A stretch of 64,000 bases of DNA from NCBI RefSeq assembly GCF_003590095.1, contig NC_039499.1, positions 2,852,001 through 2,916,000 on the forward strand. The letters are read 5' to 3'. Origin of the DNA: Trichoplusia ni. Its lineage: Eukaryota; Arthropoda; Insecta; Lepidoptera; Noctuidae. Of this stretch, positions 41,901-53,192 are shown one piece after another. The position numbers were made by a program, and so were the translations under genes. The notes beneath the pieces are model-generated. The model saw nothing but the letters and a program-made list of their open reading frames with translations, ran no database searches and had not been told where the DNA came from. Each line of letters begins with the position of its first letter. Within the stretch, counting starts at the first letter, position 1.

Positions 41901-44900
41901 CTAGATATACCTTATGACACAGGAACCCATTTACCATCAGTATCCCATCCAATCCAATCATCAATCGTGAGTCAAGAGAGCATAGCAAGTTCATCGGGTA
42001 GCGTATCCCGGGAGCGCGAGGCGTCGCCTCGCAGTCCCGCCGTGAAGCGCGAAGCCGAGCTGCTGGTGCCGAAGCGCGAGGCGGCCGAGCCTGAGCGCGA
42101 CTCTCCCGCCATGGAGACGCGCCACGCCGGCTACGGCGCGCCGCCCGACCAGAGGTCCCCGTACGAGAGGCCGCCCGACGACCACGTACGCTCTTACAGG
42201 TAACACGTGCTTCTTCAATACCACAGACACGGATAGAAATAGTGTGGTGAAGCTGTCAAACTGAGATATAGAGAATACGACTCAGCCTGTTGAGGAGGCA
42301 ATAATTAAAAAGATAAAGTAGAGTTCAGTGCTTCGTCGGTCATTTCTGCTTGGTCTTTAACTTATCATATGATTATTTTATTTCTTGCTTGATTGGTGAG
42401 ACTGGTAGTACTTAAGAGCATTTTTAATAAGAACTTCTTTACCGTGTACATAGAGCTCGGAACCTAATGTTGATACAATGTAAGCAACTGCATCACTGAC
42501 GCGATTCTCATTATACAAATGACGCCAGATGTACGACTAAGATATAACTCATTTAAGTTAAAGGTTAATTTAGAAAAGCGTTTCAGTGTATCATTCGTCA
42601 TCCTAATTGCATTACATAATTAGGAAGAGTTACTGCCACTTACATCATAACATTTAATTGGAAATGGGTATAAACAATAATAATTAAGCAATTCATTGGC
42701 CACGCCTGTTCTTTACGTGTTAATTTCGACGATGACCAAAAATGTTGAGAAAGTAGGTTACATTTGTTTGACTTGTAATTCAACTAGAACCTACCTAGAA
42801 GATAGGACTGCGAATGTAGAATGTGTAAAATGTGTAAAAAGATAGAAGAAACAGTGTGCTATGTTCATGAAGTCTGAAATGGTAATTTCATTCGTAGTCA
42901 AATGAACGAAGCGCGGTACGGCTACGAGTCGAGGTGCTACGAAGGCGCTCCGGCGTTTGAGCGCTACGACCCGGCGCAGTGCCCGCAACGCCCCTACGGC
43001 TGGGAGGAAGAGCGCTACCACGACCCCCACCTTCCTACTCCCATGAAAACCGACCAGTCCGAGCAGGAGACCAGCTCCGGACCCATATACCCTAGGTAGG
43101 TCACATACACACCCAGTGTCAAACGCTTATGTGGTAAACGGGATACTTAGATCCTTTGTCATAATCCTATTGACATTAAGCTATCTTATTGCTAAAGACA
43201 ATTAAAGAACAATTTAGATTTTCGGTTTTTGTTTATTTCTCTTACGAAATTGTCGAAATTGGCCGTGTCCACCAGACCAATGTACCACTACGAGGCTGGT
43301 AGCGGCGTAGGTGGCGTGGGGGCAGTGGCGGCGATGGGCCCCGGCGTGCCCCCGGGCTTCTCCGCGATCAACCTGTCGGTGAAGATCGCCGCGGCGCAGG
43401 CGCAGCGACCGCGCAGCCCCACGCCGCGGGACCCGCGCGACCCACGCCCCGCCATAGATCTTTCCACGTCTAGTGGTAGTCCACAGGTGAGGAAAAGAAT
43501 AGAAAAGGTCTAAACAAAACATAATCGGCCCTTTTGAATTATTGCCCAAACTAAATCAATTTTCATAACAGGGTCCATACGCATCGCCGGTGTACACAAG
43601 CGCCGGTGGTGGCAGCGGGGGCGGAGCCCGGGGCAGCCCACAGCCGGGAGCTTCGCCCCAGCTCACAGCCAGTCCTCAGGTGCCCAGTCCGCAGGGCCAA
43701 ACCCTCGACCTTAGCGTCTCCCGTTTACCACATAGGTGAGGCGAATAATTCATAGGATTACCTCAATATTTAAAAATGTTGGATATTAATACTTTTGTTC
43801 TCAACAGTCGAGGTTTCCCTGGCGGCGTCTCCTACAGTCGAGAATCAACCCCCGACAGCGGCGGCAGCCACCCCTACCTGGAGGCCTACCATCGAGACAC
43901 CGCCGGTAAGCGTTCATTATCCAAATCATTACGAGGGCATACAATTTTCTTACCTCATTTTGCTTTAATGTAATCCTTTTAACGAGCTATCGTATGTCCC
44001 ATATTTTGAACATGTTTCCGTGTAAGGGCGTGTGCACATCGGTGTCGTAAAACACGTCGTACAAATTAAAACGCGACCGCGGTAATGGCTCCCCGGCGCA
44101 GCGAGGTGGCGGTGGCGCGGTAATCCGGGCGGGTGTCGGCTCCGCGCCGCGCGTGCGGTTACATGCCACTGTACACCGCGGTTTTTGTGGATCACTGTGT
44201 ACGAAGCTTTAATTAAAATTTATAATAGCTCCTGAATTCTCACGGCGCTCAGCGTGAGCTGTACATGTATGCCGTAGGAAAACATGAGTGAAAGTAATTT
44301 TATAATGTACACGAAAGTTTGCCCTCTGAGGTTTTTGGAATAATTATAATTCATGCGATCTCACAACGTAGGGTTGATACTAATTATTGAATATTTAATA
44401 TTATACTCTGTGTGCACATAATTCAGTAATGAAAACATCGCTCGTCAATGTACACTCTATCAAATTATAAGTTGTTTCAATATCAACTGACCGAAAAAAA
44501 ATTGTTACTTTTTATTCTTTAGATAAGTAGTTAACAAAAATATCACTAATGGACAACGGTAGCTCTAGATTCTCCTATACAACCAACCTATAGCATCCGG
44601 GGTAATAGCAACAACACTATCCTAGGTTACGGCGGGGTAAGTCCACACCCTGTAGCCGGGTACGGGTTGGCCCAGCCGGACTACGCGGCAGCGGCGGCCG
44701 CGGCCGGCTACGGCGGCTACCAGTACCAGTGCGGGGCGTATCCCCCGCCGCCCGCGTACCCCCCGCACGCGCCGCCCTACTCCCCGCCGTGCTACATGCC
44801 GCCGCCGCACGCGCCGCACGACAAGCCTAAAGACAGCAGGTGAATATTAAACCAATTATACATTCGTAAAAACATAAAACAAAAATAAATTTTATTTTTA

Positions 44901-47900
44901 AGTGAAGAACTCTAGATTACACGGATAGTCGAGTGGTTGAGGTAACCATGTCAAACGCACCGTGCGCGACGTGTCGCAGGTTCAATCCCCGCGTAGGACA
45001 AGCATTTGAGTGTTCCAAGAATTGTTTGACCAACATTAAAATATCACAACCATAGAAATCTAAATAGTAAAGTTTTTGATTTCTATGATTGCAACCAATC
45101 AGAGCCGTGGTACATGATATTTTACTTCAGATTTTGTAATTTTTTCTAGTCTTGTTGTATGAGTTGCGGAGGTCAGATGGCCGTCGCTCCGTGTATAATA
45201 TTATCATAGCAATACATTTAAATAACGAATAAATAACTTAAAATCAATAGGGGAAACAGCACATTTCCTTATTGCTTCTTCAACTCTTCTTACGGGAACT
45301 GAAATCTTCAAATATTACTATTTTCTTTGAGGTAAATTTCTTACATAGACTTGACTAGATAACTTCGTATATTCCTATTTACTCTGGGGTCAATGCCCTT
45401 GAATTTTAGACTTGACTGAACAGCTCATAAGTTGTACTGCTAATTAGTGTTAGGATCTATTAATGTCTAATTTTTTCATTATTGCTCCATAAATATACAC
45501 AAATAACACAATAACAATTTAGATTAGGTAGCGGATGAAAAAGTAATAAGTTTTTTATTCTACATTAATTGCTACTTGCTAATGCATATCCACTTGAACC
45601 ATTGCATAATGTTATGAGTAGAACTCTAGTCAATTGTTTTGTAAATAGTCGAAGACAGTTTTCACACAGAATGTAACACGTGCAATTGCCAAAAACAAAG
45701 CAACACACTTTTAGATACATCCAAACATATATTTATTTAAGTCTACCCGCTCTAAATTCCACAGAAATGTAGAGCAAGCTGATTACCTTAACGCAGGAAA
45801 TACAGAAATTGTTCAAAGATATTCAAACAAAACTATACTTAATTTAATGCTAATTACCGATATAACAAGATAATTTACTTGACATTTCCATGACGACAAT
45901 ATCATTCTAATTACGAATTTTAAAAAGATTAGTCAATAGTTGGACATGGCAGAGGAAACACGTCTATTCATCCAACGTTTGTACGTATAAATATTTATTG
46001 TGTCGAAGTAGTTGGTTTAAAAAAAAACGGTATTAAATTCGTTTGCCCCTTCGCAGCTGTTGCACAAGTGTGCTCGACTTGTATTGAATTCTCATAACGT
46101 GTTTTCTTTTGTTGATCGACACAAAATGAGTGACGTAAGAGAAAACATTCAACACTCGGCTGCCTTGAGTAGCCGTATTCTGCACGCGTTGCGTTCGGAT
46201 TCACGCAGTGAATACTTATACTCTATTGGAAATATTAATGTTCTTTGTTTTTTCTTTATAGTTATAATAAAGCAACGCGATACATTGGTATTTAATAAAA
46301 AAATATGGTTTTTTTTATGTTTTCAGTAACTAACAATATATTATAGCGCATGAAAGAAATCCGATACTCAAAAATCAACAAATAAAAAAATACTGAACTG
46401 TCTGAGACAATTTAATTAAATATATATTATAATTTTAATTATTATACATAATTTGCTTGCTTTCGTAGCGGTTAATTAAAATAATACACATGAATAACTG
46501 ATTGTTAACTAATTTATTAGAAAAGAAACACTCTCTATTTACAATATTAAAATTAAAGAAATATTCCGTTTAATATAAACCACAATAATACCTACATAAT
46601 TTAAACCAACAAAATTAAAATGGCCCACTTCAAACTATAAGTAGGTACTGTGATATCCCGCGACGCGCATTAGTTTTTTCATTTAGAATAATTAATTCAA
46701 CGTGAAGTTATTTTAGGTTAGAATAGCTCTATTGCAAGTTTTCGAACGTAACACAAGTCACACTTGGTGGATCAGTCTAAATATACCGGCGGCGGCCGCG
46801 CAGGCGCGCCGTGCGAGCTGCGCGCACGCCAGATAACTAACTACACACGAACGATAAGATACACGGACTTTAAATTATATTTGTGCCACTTTATAACCGT
46901 TAATAACGACCACTGTGCAGATATGCGGCGGAATAGGTAAGAACAAAAATTGTTTTACCACTTTAAACTGTGTTCTAAAAACTTTTTTTATAGTTTTCTA
47001 TCATCCAATACGTAAACATAACAGCAAGTAGCTAATAATACCAACTTTGTAAACATTCAAAAACTTCGCTTCACGTACCTAGATAACGTTTTTGGAAGCA
47101 AAGTTTCTAGTTTACAAACTCTAGGGTTGTTCGTGACTTCTCCGAGCACAGGACTGGAATACTATCGAAAATAAATGGTATTAAAATCGACAAAAAATAA
47201 TCATTTATTATGTTACAAAAAAAATGTTTTGTTTTTATTTTCAAATACTGTTAAGTATGTATTTATTCACGCTAGCTATCACCGCGACGACTTTTATGGG
47301 AAACTGAGTTACCGGATACGGGAGTCAAGGGAGCTCATCCAGTGTCCTGTGGAGAGCTGCGACGGCTCCGGCCACATATCTGGCAACTTCGCGACGCACC
47401 GCAGGCAAGCGGGGACACTGGCTGAATGCGTCAATGCGATTCCGCGCTCGCAACCTCTACACTGTGCAAATTTTAAACTTCGAATCATATTTATTTTTTC
47501 CGTTTGTTTATTATCTTTATTTTATAATCGAGTACATTATCCTACCAATTTTTTTTCATTCTTTCTTATGTTTAGTTTAAGACTGAGTGTTATGCCAGTA
47601 TTAAAAAATATCACGCGCAGGAATACTCATTTATGTATGCAGCTAATAAGCAATAAAACCTTTCAATAGCGTTATGACTTAAACGACATAAAATTAAAGT
47701 TTTATTGACTTGCTACAAAGTCATTTACATTTTTTAAGAAATTGTTCATTGATTTTTATTGTTTCGAAAAGAAATTATGTATTCGATGTTTTGCGTTTGC
47801 ACGGCTATGTAGAGCGTTCACAATTGCGCCCCTGAATGACAATTTGCGCATTTCCGCGCCAATTGGCGGCGTCCCACGGGATTTTGATGAAACTAACCGC

Positions 47901-50900
47901 ATGCCTTTATTAATATTCCTCGTCACAGAACGTGTCATAACATTGTTTTACGCCTTGTTATTCTAACATATAATGCGTGTTTCTTGTTTGTGTGTGCAAA
48001 TTGACAACAATACTAAATAAACAAAAGACGACGATAAGTTAACGAAACATCTGTTTTATCTTCGTAGCGTAGAATCAAGCAACTTTCGTCATGACTGCGC
48101 TCGTAATATGCATAGATCCAAATATCTATTATCGCCCACCTGATAAAAATTACATTATACACTACATTTACCTTCGTTGCATTAGCATTTATAATTTTAA
48201 ATCTTAAGTTGTAAATCATAAAGTGTATTTTTGTAGAGCGACCTTCGTGGTAATAGTGAGTACGTAGGACGTCTGCATCTTTATTTACATACACGCATTA
48301 TGACATAGTGCGACGTGAATTCATTAGTCTTATTTTGTTTTTAAAAGATTCAACCATAGATACTGACAAAACAGTGTCGCGTACGTTAATAATTATGTAA
48401 ATATTTTACGTATAATGTGCTGATTGTACAGTCAAATCTCGTCAGAGCAAGACAATGCTGATATACTCTGAAGTATTATCAAATAAAGCGCCATATTTAA
48501 CACAACGATTTTAAATTTAGAAAGTAACAAGTAAACGGTTATTTGTAGAGTTCTTTCGTCGATGGTATACAATAATGTTTAAATTACCTACATAAAAGAA
48601 AATAAAAAGTATTCGCGTTTTAATAACTATCAGAATTTTATGAAACTTCGGACTTTATACTTAGATATAATCTCTGTTGCGACCGATGTTTCTTGTTATA
48701 CAATAATAAAAATATTATAAAATAAGGTCTGGTAGCAAGATCATTAAATTTGACAGAGAAACACCAACTTAAAAAAAATACAGCACAAAGTCTTTGGTCT
48801 ACAAAACTTTTTAAAAAGGGAACGTAAAGGTATCTACCGTAAGACATTAATGGCTCTCGAAATATGAAAATCTCCGTGAGTTATGATCTAAATATAAATG
48901 TAGGAAACTCACAGATGCATGCCAGCTGAACTATTTTTACTATTATCGATAAATTCTATTTGAAACACAAGCAATAAAGTGTCGTAAGTTACGACCGTGT
49001 GTATAACTTTACAGAATATTGCAATTTGTATGCTGTATTGGTTTCCAGTCACTTTATACATTTAATGTTTACGTTACTTATATTTTAATTATGTACTTAA
49101 CATAACAACGATACAAAATACCGGGCATTACTTATAAAAATAACAGTAAAAAATCATTTATTTGAGATCGGATACCCGGTAGCAGTTTTTGAGCATCACA
49201 AAATATTACTATAGAGATGATGTAGGTAATGCCCTGTAATGCTCAGTCCTCTAGCAGTGAAAAAACAACTCCTAAACCAGTCAGTATTGACATTTGTTTG
49301 ACTCTACATTGATGTGAGACAGCAATTTCTCGCTTTGACCGTCTGATTACGCCGTGAACCGCATTTTCAGGATATAAGTACACAATTAGTCCTACAAATA
49401 AGCCTTGCCAATAATAAATCAATGATAATATCGATATTTTATGTAGAATGTTTACGATGTCTTTTAATAGGGACATTTATGAGATGTTTAGCAGTATAAT
49501 TTATGAGCTGAGATGACTATGGTTAATAAAACAGAAATATATTACTTTACCTTACATAATGATTATTGCAGTATAAAATGAAAAATAGGCGAAAAGTAGA
49601 ATTGGTCATAAGAACCGTACAAAATTCTTTTCTGAATTTTTATCAATCGGAATCTGAAATAAGCCTCTTTCTAAAGTCAGTCTTTTTTTTATTCTTTTTA
49701 TTTACGGGGCTTTTTCTGTGGAGAAAATGTCACCCCGAAAGTCAGTCTTATATGCCATATCTTTGACATTTTGCTTTAAACCAAAGTGACACTTCTAATA
49801 CATTTAAATAAGGCTGACTATGACGTCATTGGATAGGCGACCGCAAATACGGCATCTACATACAAAAAAAGTAACCAGATAGTCTTTTAATTATGTCTCA
49901 CTTGAAAAATGATCATTGATTAAATTAGATCGCTATTCGTATCTCAACGGATTTAATCCATTGTTTTATTGTTTAAAATATTAAGTTTAAGTTTAAGATA
50001 TTTCTTAATTAGCAGTAACAAATTGAGTAGTCACAGAGCAATTATCTTGAAATACAATAAAATTATACTTTCATAGTAAGTTGGAACTAGTTAGCAGACA
50101 GAATATATTAAAATGCTTATTACGGAGTAAGGACAACCTATTAAGTGTCTAAACAAATAAACGTAAAAGTTTATCTAATTGAATAATTATTTATATCTAT
50201 GGTAAACAGATGCATACATTAATCGTGTAACAAATTAAATCTGAAGGAAATACCCATTAGTATTACGAGATAATAAAATTTGCCAGCAATAAGTATATAA
50301 TAAACCTTCACATTAAGATATCCCTATCTTATGCCGTATCTAGTTATTAAAGTCAGTTTTAGGTTCTACATTTAGACTCATTAGAAAAACGATTGCAAGA
50401 CCAGTTCTTGTTGCCCTAATATGGCCCCAGTATGATTCTAAATCGAATCGCGACCATAAAATTTGGTAACGTCAACTTTAAACGTCATACAAAATGAACT
50501 TCGTACTAGACCTTGCTATTTGTTTTGTTCGAAGTTACTGTTTTATTGAGTTGTATAGTATGGAGAGAATAAAAAATACCTCATGCTTTCTTAATTTTCT
50601 CTTATATATATGTTTTAATATTTACAAAAAAAAATAAAAACGCTCCCGAAAAAGGAGTCGAAGGCTGATAAACCTACTCAATTGTTTTATCATCCGCAAA
50701 ACCTTCTTACATAAAAACTTAAATTCAAAATTTCAATAAATCAAATCGTATGCATCCAGCCCAGCAAAGATTTCAATCCAAAATTTCGTCTGTTGGCTTA
50801 TTACGGTCCAATACCATGGAGTGTCATCGAATGCAAGCTTCTGGTACAGTACGCTGCGCCCGCACGCCATTGTAAGCAGTCTGTTTATGTGCAGCCTGTC

Positions 50901-53192
50901 CGGTTGTCCGCGCGCCGACCGCTCGCAGCTCCAGCCGCACTCGCAAGAGCTCAAGTGCCCGACCCCTGGCTGCGACGGATCTGGCCACGTCACCGGGAAC
51001 TACTCGTCACACCGCTCACTCTCCGGCTGCCCGAGGGCCAACAAGCCCAAGAGCAAGCCCAGAGATGGACAGGACTCCGAGCCACTGAGGTGAGTTTAAC
51101 ATTTGGTCTGGTTTTTTGTGGTGCTGGGTGCTTTAATATTGGTTGTTAATAGTTTCAAATAGCTGTTGAAGGCTCAATGAAACTCTTGAGTAGAATTACT
51201 CTATTAAAAAGCTAACCCTCATTGGGGAGTGTCAATAATCCAAAATATTGTCTACATTTTAATTGTTTATTTTAAAATAATATAAACCGGTAGCTAAACA
51301 CATAAAAACATAATATAGACAATAGATAATCAAATGGCAAATAGCAAATTTTCGCTTACGAGGCTCACGAGGTAGATATTTACTCTGTAAAGAATCGCAG
51401 TTCGTCATCTGACACTCGACATCTGAGCTGGTTCTAACTAATTACATTAAATGTACTCAATGCTGGCACAATTTATGTGCGGCATTGTATTTCTAGGATT
51501 TCCACTTATTCTAGTATAAAACACGTGCATAGTATTACTATACCTCTGACCTTCCAACTCGGTACAAATCTTTGTGTTAAACATTTTTAAAGAAGCCCGC
51601 ATTTCTTCTGTAATCCAATAAGTTTCTTGGTTATTTGCACGCTGCTTAGATGCCCTATACCGGGCTGTGATGGATCTGGACACGCTACAGGGAAATTCTT
51701 ATCACATCGGAGGTAAGACTGATTCTCAGTGGAAAGTAGTGTTTTGTGTAGTGTATAGAGGTAGTCAGTGGCAATGAATAGAAACAAGTTCGGTTATTAA
51801 TTTATTGGTTTCCATTCTGCAGTGCTTCGGGGTGCCCGATCGCGAATCGCAACAAAATGCGAGTGCTAGAGAGTGGCGGCACTGTGGAGCAGCATAAGGC
51901 GGCCGTGGCAGCTGCCGCCTCCGCCATAAAGTTCGACGGCGTGAACTGTCCGACGCCCGGCTGCGATGGCTCGGGACATATAAACGGCTCGTTTCTGACG
52001 CATCGCTCTCTGTCTGGGTGCCCAGTAGCCGGCGCTGCTACTCCCACGCCGCAACCAAAAAAGCCAAAATACCCGGACGACATCACGCCACTATACCCAA
52101 AGCCTTATTCAGGTATGTAGCCTACTTTATGTACTTACTAAATAACTTAAATTCTAAAGAATGTAAATTCCTTTGTACTTTAAATATCAATAATAATCAT
52201 TAGAATAATCAGGCTTTTCACTTTTTACCTAATTGATACATTTTTAAATGAATAACTACTGTTCTCAATTCTAAAAATTCTTTAATCTCACAAACTTACT
52301 ACAGATAATATTCTCCAATTCAGGGATGGAGATGAATATGCAGACGGGGAACAGCGAGGATCTGATGACCCTAGAGCAGGAGATTACGGAACTTCAGCGA
52401 GAGAACGCTCGCGTAGAATCTCAGATGATGCGTCTCAAATCCGATATCAACGCTATGGAAACTCACCTTTCGCATGGAGATAGGGTAAGCTACGTTTTTA
52501 ATATAACATCATTTACATATTTAAGTAAGTCACAAAGGCATTAGGCCTTTTGCATTACGTTTATTTCAAGTCCGGGCCGCGATGCCCCAAAAATATCCCA
52601 TAATGTGCTAGGCAAATCATTTTAATCTCATGAAAGATTATAATTCGTAATTTTTGTCTGACAACTTAGATGGTACTGTCATGGCTCGAAACATCCAACT
52701 TTGAGTGCTACTAACACATCACACATTTGTGAGTACCAATATCTTTTTCTAGTTTGGTACCACTAACATTATTAGTAGCCACTCAAAATTAACAAAACTC
52801 TACAAGTTTTCCCGTTCTTTAAGGTCAAAGGCTATAGATTGGAAATTCTTCAATGGTATTTCATATTTCAGGAGAATCAAACATTAATACAACGCAACAA
52901 TAATTTAAATGAGTATTACGAGAGTCTGCGCAACAATGTGATCACTTTGCTTGAGCACGTGAGGATCCCGGGCGGCGGCACCGTGCCGGTGACCGCGGCT
53001 GGCGGCCCGGCCGGCGCGCCGCCTCCGCCCGGACCCGGCGAGAAGCCGGCGCATGATAACTTCGACTCATACCTCACCAAGCTGCAAACGCTCTGCTCGC
53101 CCGACGGCTACTGCCCCGATGAGAACCGGCCCATCTACGAGACCGTGAAAAACGCGCTCCAAGACTTTACAGTGCTCCCTACACCCATTTAA
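29910..53192 (+). CDS. MYT1: MYT1/MYT1L/ST18-family C2HC zinc-finger transcription factor (17 coding exons)
   Basis: Vertebrate members of this family are nuclear DNA-binding regulators of neural and neuroendocrine differentiation that recognise AAGTT-type sites. The coding exons I join are: 29910-29935, 38620-39641, 40363-40435, 40752-40792, 41365-41523, 41923-42199, 42898-43095, 43276-43486, 43572-43735, 43808-43905, 44569-44839, 47276-47404, 50895-51089, 51650-51712, 51823-52112, 52324-52484 and 52872-53192. They total 3699 bases, exactly 1233 codons including the stop, and every junction agrees in phase. Six fingers of the form C-x4-C-x4-H-x7-H-x5-C lie near residues 354, 398, 870, 911, 956 and 1018. 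A DLS-rich, proline-rich centre lies between fingers 2 and 3, and a coiled coil ends the protein (about 1085-1160). The length and six-finger layout match ST18 and MYT1L. An in-frame ATG at 29910 is the first available. The exact isoform set is unknown. Confidence 0.92.
31500..31620 (+). repeat. Diverged repeat, copy A
   Basis: The part from about 31540 (GCGATAACCCTCC, then GAGTGAACCC and CAGGGCTGCTACTGACGG) aligns loosely with 32497-32570, which has CGCGATAACCCTCG, GGGTGAGCTC and TAGGGCTATCACCTGG in the same order and spacing. This suggests two old copies of one element about 950 bp apart. Borders and class are unknown. Confidence 0.45.
32460..32580 (+). repeat. Diverged repeat, copy B
   Basis: This is the partner of 31500-31620, in the same orientation and with the same order of short matching blocks. 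Similarity is only moderate by eye. Confidence 0.45.
34246..34530 (-). repeat. Interspersed repeat, copy 2 (GCTGACCCAGCAAACG family)
   Basis: Read on the minus strand this matches 4232-4440 closely, including TGAGAATCGACCAACATCTA and the terminal GCTGGGTCAGCTAG. It carries extra sequence in its middle that copy 1 lacks, so it is probably the more complete copy. It lies in the first intron of the MYT1 gene in the orientation opposite to transcription. Confidence 0.75.
37651..37678. repeat. GT microsatellite
   Basis: A GT dinucleotide run of fourteen units with one GA interruption at 37659-37660, preceded by shorter GTGTG clusters from 37637. It lies in the first MYT1 intron. Confidence 0.9.
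38620..39641 (+). CDS. MYT1: MYT1 exon 2: long N-terminal charged region
   Basis: This 1022-base exon encodes most of residues 10-350. Near the start a basic cluster (GKRRRRLLDDERREE) could act as a nuclear localisation signal. The middle is acidic and serine-rich and the end is alanine-, arginine- and proline-rich with very high GC3. It has no zinc finger, unlike vertebrate MYT1, whose first finger is near the N-terminus. The donor GAGAG|GTACC at 39642 leaves one base (G), which joins AA of exon 3 to make GAA. Reading on would hit a stop at 39719, so an unspliced short product is possible but unlikely. Confidence 0.85.
40363..40792 (+). CDS. MYT1: MYT1 exons 3 and 4: zinc finger 1
   Basis: Exon 3 (40363-40435) encodes KCPTPGCNGQGHVTG and the first part of the finger. 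Exon 4 (40752-40792, 41 bases) completes it with the SLSGC half. The intron splits the serine codon after AG (phase 2). All five zinc ligand positions of C-x4-C-x4-H-x7-H-x5-C are present. A very GC-rich stretch at about 40110-40320 lies directly upstream in intron 2. Confidence 0.9.
41365..41523 (+). CDS. MYT1: MYT1 exon 5: zinc finger 2
   Basis: The exon holds a complete finger, KCPTPGCNGRGHVSS then STHRSLSGC, followed by an alanine/arginine-rich tail (AAARKAAARSQRARPSG). Unlike finger 1 it is not interrupted by an intron. It enters after one base of a split codon and leaves with one base (G), matching its neighbours. Confidence 0.92.
41923..43095 (+). CDS. MYT1: MYT1 exons 6 and 7: low-complexity linker
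   Basis: Exon 6 (41923-42199) is rich in S, R, E and P with repeated KREAE-type pieces. Exon 7 (42898-43095) is rich in tyrosine, proline and charged residues (RYGYESRCYEG, RPYGWEEERYH). Neither has a recognised fold. A TAG directly past the exon 7 donor (CCT AG|GTAG) shows that splicing is needed there. Confidence 0.85.
43276..43735 (+). CDS. MYT1: MYT1 exons 8 and 9: DLS-rich central domain
   Basis: Exon 8 (43276-43486) and exon 9 (43572-43735) encode the central region. It contains three similar short motifs: INLSVKIAAAQ (about residue 630), PAIDLSTSSG (about 657) and QTLDLSVSRLPHR (about 712), separated by proline- and glycine-rich sequence. The family's MYT1 domain has similar LDLS-type motifs. 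A corepressor-docking role for such motifs is plausible but not shown here. Confidence 0.85.
43808..44839 (+). CDS. MYT1: MYT1 exons 10 and 11: Gly/Tyr/Pro-rich region
   Basis: Exon 10 (43808-43905) encodes RGFPGGVSYSRESTPDSGGS. Exon 11 (44569-44839) encodes a Y-, G-, A- and P-rich low-complexity stretch (AAAAAAAGYGGYQYQCGAY and later proline runs). Exon 11 uses the acceptor CTCTAG ending at 44568; nearer and farther AGs give stops or the wrong phase. The low-complexity composition resembles activation or condensate-forming segments, which is inference. Confidence 0.8.
44917..45010 (+). mobile_element. tRNA-derived SINE head in a MYT1 intron
   Basis: The segment has a polymerase III A box (TAGTCGAGTGG near 44926) and B box (GGTTCAATCCC near 44980) at tRNA-like spacing, followed by GCGTAGGACAAGCATTTGAG. 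I know this combination from lepidopteran tRNA-like SINEs. The two ends do not pair to form an acceptor stem, so it is not a working tRNA gene. The element's far end is unclear; an inverted repeat lies downstream at 45047-45091. Confidence 0.65.
45161..45198 (-). mobile_element. Fragment of the 23656-24023 SINE family
   Basis: GGAGGTCAGATGGCCGTCGC followed by TCCGTGTA is the near reverse complement of the block AAGGAGCGACTGCC...TCTGACCTCC at about 23740-23772. It is a short, truncated copy in the opposite orientation. Confidence 0.55.
46770..46936 (+). promoter_or_regulatory. MYT1: Internal MYT1 promoter with alternative first exon
   Basis: A compact GC-rich core (about 46786-46835, after AAATATACCGG) is followed by a short leader and an ATG at 46923. 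It encodes M-R-R-N plus two bases (AG) before a consensus donor AG|GTAAG at 46937. The phase is the same as exon 1 (two bases left over), so it can splice to exon 12 at 47276, giving MRRNSYHRDD and onward. The product would be 390 residues with fingers 3-6 and the coiled coil but none of the N-terminal half. The ATG, donor and phase are seen; use as a promoter is inferred. Confidence 0.5.
47276..51089 (+). CDS. MYT1: MYT1 exons 12 and 13: zinc fingers 3 and 4
   Basis: Exon 12 (47276-47404) carries IQCPVESCDGSGHISG and NFATHR, the first half of finger 3. Exon 13 (50895-51089) completes it (SLSGCPRADR) and holds all of finger 4 (CPTPGCDGSGHVTG, SSHRSLSGC). The intron between them starts with GC rather than GT (CGCAG|GCAAGC), the recognised minor GC-AG class. 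No GT nearby restores the finger. Both exons are symmetric (phase 2 in, phase 2 out). Finger 3 has VES where the others have TPG. Confidence 0.88.
51650..52112 (+). CDS. MYT1: MYT1 exons 14 and 15: zinc fingers 5 and 6
   Basis: Exon 14 (51650-51712, 63 bases) has the first half of finger 5 (CPIPGCDGSGHATG). Exon 15 (51823-52112) completes it (SASGCPIANR), then has an alanine-rich linker and the whole of finger 6 (CPTPGCDGSGHING, LTHRSLSGC). All zinc ligands are intact. The exon ends PKPYSG with a phase 1 donor, GTATG. Confidence 0.92.
52324..53192 (+). CDS. MYT1: MYT1 exons 16 and 17: C-terminal coiled coil and stop
   Basis: Exon 16 (52324-52484) encodes a heptad-rich helix (LEQEITELQRENARVESQMM). 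Exon 17 (52872-53192) continues it (NQTLIQRNNNLNEYYESLRN), then a Gly/Pro/Ala-rich insert and a conserved-looking tail (NFDSYLTKLQTL, KNALQDFTVL) before TAA at 53190. Family members also end in a coiled coil used for dimerisation. Confidence 0.9.

Noticed and set aside
44917..44995. A tRNA gene
   Set aside because: A and B boxes are present, but the ends do not pair into an acceptor stem and the flanking sequence is SINE-like.
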